Source: Streptomyces griseus (GTDB lineage: Bacteria; Actinomycetota; Actinomycetes; Streptomycetales; Streptomycetaceae). Taken from it: 64,000 nucleotides of DNA. The position numbers and the translations under genes are program-made. The stretch lies in assembly GCF_001715295.1 (NCBI RefSeq), contig NZ_MDKB01000004.1, positions 501,204-565,203 on the forward strand, read 5' to 3'. Position 1 is the first letter of the stretch; each line of letters opens with the position of its first letter. Below, in pieces: positions 59,861 to 64,000 of this stretch. The notes under the pieces were generated by a model, which did not search any database, had not been told where the DNA came from, and saw only the letters and a program-made list of their open reading frames with translations.

Positions 59861-61114
59861 TCACACGTATGTGCGGAGCTCTTCGATCAGACGCGTCAGT
59901 TGTTCGGGGGAAAGCCCGGACGCGAGAGTACGCGCCTGCTCCTCGGCAGACGCGCCGAGCTGGCGTACCAGGAGCAGGCTGCGTGCGTTCGTCAGTTCGC
60001 CTGTCTCGCGTTCCTGGTGTCTTGTCTCCTGCGGAGTCGTGGCGACGTCGGCGGTGTTGTCCGCGGACAACACCGCCGCGGGAACGGGGACGGTTCTCGT
60101 CGATGACGGCGCCTCGGGGGCCTTCGTGTTGTCCGCGGACAACAGACGCTCGCCGGCGGGAGCGCATTCCGGAAGAGCGGCTCCTGGTCCCGGAGCCGGA
60201 GTCGGTGCGCCGGCCGTCGTCTCGTGCGGTGTGTTGTCCGCGGACAACACCACAGAACCGGGGGCGGGCGAGTGGTCCACCGATCCTGCGCCGTCGGCCG
60301 GATCAGAGGTCGGTGCCACCGCCGTCCGCTTGGCCCGTTGGAGGAGAAGCTTCTCCTCCTCGCGTGCGCGGGCCTCCTGCTCCCGGGTCTCCTTGAGATG
60401 GGCCAGCAGAGCTGCCCCGTCGAGTGCTGGTTCCTCCTTCAGGCGCCGCGCGAGCAGACGGCCGTCACGTTCGGCGAGAGCACCGGAGCTGAGCATCATC
60501 TGGAGCTCAGCGGGGAGTTCGAGGAGAGCGAGCTGGTTGGTGACCCAGGAACGGTCCCGCCCCAGACGTTTGGCCGCCCGGGCACGGGCGCCCTTCTCCG
60601 ACTCCTCGCTGCACACCCGCACGAGCTCGAGGACGCCGCGCGCGCGCTCCACCACATCGAAGTCCTCGCGCTCAAGGTTCTCCTTGAGCAGGTGGTCGAC
60701 GAACTCCTCGCGGGAAGCGGCCAGGTCGTCGCGCACGACGAAGTCCAACGCCTCCAGGGCTACGTGCACCGCGCTGCGGAATCGCCGTTCGCCGTTGACC
60801 AGGACGAACGCGCAGGCACCGATCTGCGCCTCGTGCTCGGGCCACAGCCGCAGGTAGGCAGAGCGGGAGACAGCCACGCACGCTGCGAGCTGGGCGCCAC
60901 GCAACTCCTCACCGAAGCGTGTGAGGTCTTCCTCCGACCCGAAGTTGCGACGCGGGTTGAGAGGCGTCGGCGCGACGTCTTCCAAGGGGAGGCGCCGCAG
61001 CTCGTACGCCGGTACATCGCCCTGCACCACGGCCTTCGCCCGGCCACGGGCACTTCGGCCGCGCGGTACGCCCCCGAAGGACGAGCCCGTGCCGAGCCGG
61101 TCGGCAACACTCAT
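59861..61114 (-). CDS. parB: ParB-type partition protein with embedded parS candidates
   Basis: A 417-residue centromere-binding CTPase-type protein. PTPLNPRRNFGSEEDLTRFG is the N-terminal box, VLVNGERRFRSAVHVALEAL the CTP-binding GERR motif (about 108), LLKENLEREDFDVVERARG the third box, and AKRLGRDRSWVTNQLALLEL the HTH (about 190). The linker from about 270 to 350 contains LSADNT three times, encoded by three copies of a 16-bp palindrome. The C-terminal helix (SPEQLTRLIEELRTYV) is the dimerisation end. Overlaps parA by ATGA. Confidence 0.92.
   Translation of the reverse strand: MSVADRLGTGSSFGGVPRGRSARGRAKAVVQGDVPAYELRRLPLEDVAPTPLNPRRNFGSEEDLTRFGEELRGAQLAACVAVSRSAYLRLWPEHEAQIGACAFVLVNGERRFRSAVHVALEALDFVVRDDLAASREEFVDHLLKENLEREDFDVVERARGVLELVRVCSEESEKGARARAAKRLGRDRSWVTNQLALLELPAELQMMLSSGALAERDGRLLARRLKEEPALDGAALLAHLKETREQEARAREEEKLLLQRAKRTAVAPTSDPADGAGSVDHSPAPGSVVLSADNTPHETTAGAPTPAPGPGAALPECAPAGERLLSADNTKAPEAPSSTRTVPVPAAVLSADNTADVATTPQETRHQERETGELTNARSLLLVRQLGASAEEQARTLASGLSPEQLTRLIEELRTYV
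60052..60250. other. parS: Three parS-like palindromes within parB
   Basis: GTTGTCCGCGGACAAC occurs at 60056-60071, 60128-60143 and 60233-60248, perfect each time. The first is extended to a 24-bp perfect palindrome (arms CGGTGTTGTCCG), the third to 20 bp, the second to 18 bp. The 72- and 105-bp spacings keep the same reading frame. The GTT...AAC ends and 16-bp length match the form of parS sites, although the chromosomal parS sequence is different. Confidence 0.7.
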
Positions 61115-62268
61115 GACGCGACCTTCCGGGCGATGGCGCGCATGATCTCGGACTGCTCGCAGTCCGGGGCGTACGACAGTAGAGGCTGCTTGAGACGGAC
61201 GGACTCGCGCTGCTCCTTGAGTTCAGGCATGACACCGACGACCGGCGGGTCGCCGATCTCCTTCCAGCTGTTCAGCGACGACGTGGCGATGTACCCCTTG
61301 CGGCTGTCGTACATGTTGACGATGAACCCGAGCATCGAGATCTCGACTTCCATGTCGGCGCACAGGTCCTGGATCTGGTCGAAAAGCATGTCGTACGCGT
61401 CGGCGGACGAGTCCTCCGCGAGCACGGGAATGAAGATCCCGGACAGGCCCGCCGTCTCGCCCTCGCGTGTGCGGCAGTAGTACAGGGCCGTGTCCATGGT
61501 GTACCCGAGGCTGGGCGGGCAGTCGACCACGATGTAGTCGAACTCCTTCTCCAGCGGCTCCAGCGCCTTCTCGAGCGCGGTCTCCTTGATGCGGACGAAG
61601 CGGCTCGTGGCGAGCTTGGCGTCGAGCAGGAACGCGTCCTTGCAGGCCGCCAACAGGAACAGCCGACCCCCGAATGCACCGTCCTCTATCGGGACGAGCA
61701 GTTCACGAAGCTCTCCCTTTGCCTCCCCCAGCATGTGCTTGGCCAGGCTGGGCGCCTCGATGTCGAACAGTTCGTAGCCGAGCTGCTTGGTGAGGTGGCC
61801 CTGCGGGTCGAAGTCGATGAGGAGAACGCGGTTGCCGACCTCGGCGAGCGCCTGTGCGACACCGGACGACGTGGCGGTCTTGCCGACCCCGCCCTTCTGG
61901 TTGCCGAAGATGAGCCGACGGGCCCAACTGGGGCGCGTCGTGGGCCTGCGGGGGGAGGGGTGCGCGTCGAGCCACAGGCGGATCGCCTGGGCGATGCCCT
62001 GGTTGAAGGGGATGCCGCGCTGCTTGCAGTCGTCCTTGAACTCCCCGTACAGCCCGGCGGGGAGATAGGTGGAGAACGAACTGCCCCCCGTGGTGTCCAC
62101 GGGGGAGCGTTCGGCGTCATCGGCACGCCATGCCTGCACGCCTTCGGTCACGGCGTCTTTGATGTCGACGCCGAACTCGGCTGCCCTGACCTTGAGTTCT
62201 TGCCGCAGGGCCGCCGGCAGCTTGGCGACTACCTTTTCCCTGTCATCGGGGGAGTATGGGACGGTCAT
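61111..62268 (-). CDS. parA: ParA ATPase with N-terminal ribbon-helix-helix-like region
   Basis: A 385-residue Walker-type partition ATPase. The deviant Walker A is FGNQKGGVGKTATSS (about 122-136), Walker A' LLIDFDPQGHLTKQLGYE, and Walker B DYIVVDCPPSLG (about 246). The first 110 residues contain two similar motifs, LPAALRQELKVRAAEFGVDI and LPAGLYGEFKDDCKQRGIPF, each followed by a helix ending in W, as in ribbon-helix-helix proteins. This suggests sequence-specific autoregulation, as in type Ia ParA proteins that use an HTH instead. It overlaps parB. Confidence 0.92.
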   Translation of the reverse strand: MTVPYSPDDREKVVAKLPAALRQELKVRAAEFGVDIKDAVTEGVQAWRADDAERSPVDTTGGSSFSTYLPAGLYGEFKDDCKQRGIPFNQGIAQAIRLWLDAHPSPRRPTTRPSWARRLIFGNQKGGVGKTATSSGVAQALAEVGNRVLLIDFDPQGHLTKQLGYELFDIEAPSLAKHMLGEAKGELRELLVPIEDGAFGGRLFLLAACKDAFLLDAKLATSRFVRIKETALEKALEPLEKEFDYIVVDCPPSLGYTMDTALYYCRTREGETAGLSGIFIPVLAEDSSADAYDMLFDQIQDLCADMEVEISMLGFIVNMYDSRKGYIATSSLNSWKEIGDPPVVGVMPELKEQRESVRLKQPLLSYAPDCEQSEIMRAIARKVAS

Positions 62269-62372
62269 GCGGTTACCTTACTCACCCCGATGGTGGTTGT
62301 GGTGCGTCGGGGTCGGGAAAGCGCGGTGTATTACCCGGATGGAGGGGATGCGGTGTCGGTGAGGAGCCCGGA

Positions 62373-62462
62373 CTGGTTCCCGCGCACGCGGGGATGGCCC
62401 CGACGCCGATCACCCATCCGCGGGTGGCGACCACTGCTCCCCGCACACGCAGGGATGGCGGA
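62373..62462 (+). CRISPR. Short type I-E CRISPR-like repeat run, locus 2
   Basis: CTGGTTCCCGCGCACGCGGG + GATGGCCCC at 62373-62401 and CTGCTCCCCGCACACGCAGG + GATGGCGGA at 62434-62462 are 29-nt repeats exactly 61 bp apart with a 32-nt unique spacer. A poorly conserved third may start near 62495. The spurious translations (VPAHAGM, APRTRRDG) are those typical of Streptomyces I-E arrays. No cas genes and no leader identified. Confidence 0.6.
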
Positions 62463-62771
62463 CCGCATCCGGACGCGTGGATGACGAATCCGGTCCGCCT
62501 GTCGCCGCGCGGGCGGTCCTCCCCGGGCTCGGGCGCCGCCCTGTTCGGGCGGCGCCCATGACGTACCAGCGTTGGCCGCCGACTCGTGTGCGGTCGTGCC
62601 TACATGACGGCTCGCTGTCAGCCGGCGCTTGTATGGTCCGCCCACGAGGTCGTACGAGGTGCCGCCAGCCTCTGAGGTCACCGTGACGCGGACGAACGGC
62701 ACTTCTACGCGGTCTCCGCCGTAGGTCCCGAAGTCGCCACCGAGGCCGTCGAGGAAGTGTGGTCCGGGCGT
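62463..62771. other. Stretch with a possible gene-end fragment
   Basis: No intact gene. Near 62690-62790 one plus frame reads ADERHFYAVSAVGPEVATEA, which looks protein-like but has no start and runs into the SDR gene on the other strand. Not identified. Confidence 0.3.
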
Positions 62772-63632
62772 CTACTCGTCCGCTTTTCCCTCCGAGGGGA
62801 AGTCGGTGGAACGGGCGAGGTTTTCCCAGGTGTTCAGGTCGTGGTCGACAGCGTCGCGTCCGGCGCGGATCAGGCGCAGTGCGTCGGAGCCGAGGACGAG
62901 GTGGGCGGGCGGGTTCGGTGTGTCGAGGATGTGCAGGACAGCGACTGCTGCCCTGGCCGGATCGCCGAGTTGTCGGCCGCTGGCTTGCTGACGGGCGGCG
63001 CGGATCGGCTCGAACAGGTCGTCATAGTCGGAGATGGTGCGCGGTGCACGGATCATCGAGCGTCCCGCCCAGTCGGTGCGGAAGGAGCCGGGCTCGACGG
63101 CGGTGACGTGGATGCCGAAGGGGGCGACTTCCTTGCCGACGGCTTCGAGGATGCCTTCGAGGGCGTATTTGCTGCCGCAGTAGGCGGAGACGCCGGCGAA
63201 GCTTGCCAGGCCGCCCATGGAGGTGACGGCCAGGACGTGCCCTCGGCGGCGTGCGCGCATGTGGGGCAGGACGGCGTGGACGGTGGCGGCGGCACCGAAG
63301 ACGTTGACGTCGAACTGGGCGCGCAGTGCGGACAGCGGGGTCTCCTCGAAGGTGCCTTCCAGGCCGTATCCGGCGTTGGCGATCAGCACGTCGATCGGGC
63401 CCACGGACTGCTCCACCTCGTCCACCGTCGCGCGGACCTCCGCGTGGTCGGTGACGTCGAGAATGCGGGCGTGCGCGCGCTCGGGGTGCAGAGCGGTGAA
63501 GGCGGTCGCGTCCGCCTCCTTGCGGACGGTACCGACGACGGTGTGGCCGGCGTCGAGGGCGGTGGTGGCGAAGGCGCGGCCGAGGCCGCTGCTGACGCCG
63601 GTGATCAGGAGGATCTTGTTCAGCGTGGTCAT
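62772..63632 (-). CDS. Short-chain dehydrogenase/reductase
   Basis: A 286-residue SDR. ILLITGVSSGLGRAFATTAL (about 7-26) is the cofactor loop; ANAGYGLEGTFEETP, VTSMGGLASFAG (catalytic Ser) and YCGSKYALEGILEAVGKEVA (Tyr/Lys) follow. The C-terminal extension (LILGSDALRLIR-like) matches the oxidoreductase subgroup of about 280 residues common in Actinobacteria. ATG 63632 overlaps the stop of the preceding gene by 4 nt. Confidence 0.88.
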   Translation of the reverse strand: MTTLNKILLITGVSSGLGRAFATTALDAGHTVVGTVRKEADATAFTALHPERAHARILDVTDHAEVRATVDEVEQSVGPIDVLIANAGYGLEGTFEETPLSALRAQFDVNVFGAAATVHAVLPHMRARRRGHVLAVTSMGGLASFAGVSAYCGSKYALEGILEAVGKEVAPFGIHVTAVEPGSFRTDWAGRSMIRAPRTISDYDDLFEPIRAARQQASGRQLGDPARAAVAVLHILDTPNPPAHLVLGSDALRLIRAGRDAVDHDLNTWENLARSTDFPSEGKADE

Positions 63633-63907
63633 GCCTGGTCTGCCTTGTGGAGGAGGAGGTGCTCGTGGAAGAGGACGCAGTCGCGGATGTCGCCGGTGCC
63701 GGTGAAGCCGGTGTCGTCGACGTAGTCGAGGTGGCTGCCCGTCACGGTGGAGGCACTGCGGCGGGATCCGCGGCCCTCGTCGTAGCGGCCTTCGGCGCGC
63801 AGGTCCTGGCGGATGTGCCCGTCCGCGGTCACCCACATCCCGACCACGTCCACAGCACGGTCCTGTTGCCCGGTGGGCTGCTGCGGCGGGTTCGGCTGGT
63901 ATCTCAT
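63629..63907 (-). CDS. Atu4866-like domain protein
   Basis: A 92-residue protein: GMWVTADGHIRQDLRAEGRY (about 23-42), RSASTVTGSHLDYVDDTGFT and GTGDIRDCVLFHEHLLLHK form the small beta-barrel I remember as the Atu4866 family, of unknown function and often next to SDR genes. Coupled to the SDR by ATGA. The promoter should lie in the last 93 bp of the window. Confidence 0.72.
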   Translation of the reverse strand: MRYQPNPPQQPTGQQDRAVDVVGMWVTADGHIRQDLRAEGRYDEGRGSRRSASTVTGSHLDYVDDTGFTGTGDIRDCVLFHEHLLLHKADQA

Positions 63908-64000
63908 GATGCGTCCTACCTTCTTAGTTGTGGGTCTGAGCTGGTCATTCGTAGGATCGGCGGCCCAGGGGTCCTGGGTATGGCTGGCATGGTGCCGCCG

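Noticed and set aside
60052..60250. Canonical chromosomal parS
   Set aside because: The chromosomal GTTTCACGTGAAAC form was not seen anywhere in the window; the parB palindromes differ in the centre, so they are proposed as plasmid-specific sites only.
60224..61480. A 418-codon plus-strand open frame opposite parB and parA
   Set aside because: Antisense to both partition genes, no ribosome site, no recognisable domain.
1..64000. A natural product biosynthetic cluster
   Set aside because: No PKS, NRPS, terpene, RiPP or carrier-protein gene was found. The tailoring-like enzymes occur as separate regulator-linked cassettes.

Overview
The window is high-GC actinobacterial DNA, almost certainly Streptomyces. 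Codon use is strongly GC3-biased, GTG starts follow GGAGG-type ribosome sites, and the gene families (MmyB-type XRE regulators, SnoaL/NTF2-like proteins, actinobacterial Prim-Pol, cupin-XRE regulators) fit that genus. No rRNA, tRNA, ribosomal or other core housekeeping gene was seen. A complete replication/partition module lies near the right end, so the window probably belongs to a plasmid (perhaps a large linear one) or to a chromosome arm carrying an integrated plasmid.

Layout. 0-3.2 kb: an SDR (cut by the window edge), an MHS-type transporter and an NTF2-like protein, opposite an IclR regulator. 3.4-8.6 kb: a homogentisate catabolic operon (hmgA, a broken gene, fahA, scoA, scoB) divergent from a second IclR regulator. 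9-13.3 kb: TetR plus a TetX-like flavin monooxygenase, gene remnants, an NmrA-like protein and an XRE-MarR fusion regulator. 13.3-20 kb: recombinase and Tn3 debris, an Old Yellow Enzyme, and an XRE-cupin regulator with an MFS pump and a methyltransferase. 20-25.8 kb: SDR with an Rrf2 regulator, a MerR/beta-clamp fusion with a coupled helical-repeat protein, and a SulP transporter with a MerR regulator. 26-33.7 kb: AraC with a hydrolase, NmrA with a SnoaL-like protein, two MmyB-type regulators, two SDRs and a tautomerase. 33.7-45.8 kb: transposase debris, an ABC exporter with TetR, a lipoprotein, TetR with an FAD monooxygenase, a RibD-like reductase, quinone oxidoreductase with MarR, and a second Old Yellow Enzyme. 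46-53.5 kb: Nudix, an unidentified protein, a broken membrane protein, a dialkylglycine decarboxylase-like enzyme, a third MmyB-type regulator, and a zinc alcohol dehydrogenase with a cupin.

53.5-62.5 kb is the replicon. A small unidentified protein, a P4-type primase/helicase and a Prim-Pol are coupled and transcribed leftward from an iteron-rich non-coding stretch (56.8-57.3 kb). After an inserted TetR/quinone-oxidoreductase pair come parB and parA, overlapping by 4 nt. The linker of parB carries three copies of a 16-bp palindrome that I propose are the plasmid parS sites. Short runs of type I-E CRISPR-like repeats with about 61-bp spacing lie on both sides (57.5 and 62.4 kb) without cas genes. 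The window ends with an SDR and an Atu4866-like protein.

The accessory region is built mostly of one-regulator/one-or-two-oxidoreductase cassettes, each with a recognisable palindromic operator, separated by gene fragments and by a family of about 165-bp terminal-inverted-repeat elements (four copies) whose ends often coincide with stop codons of neighbouring genes.
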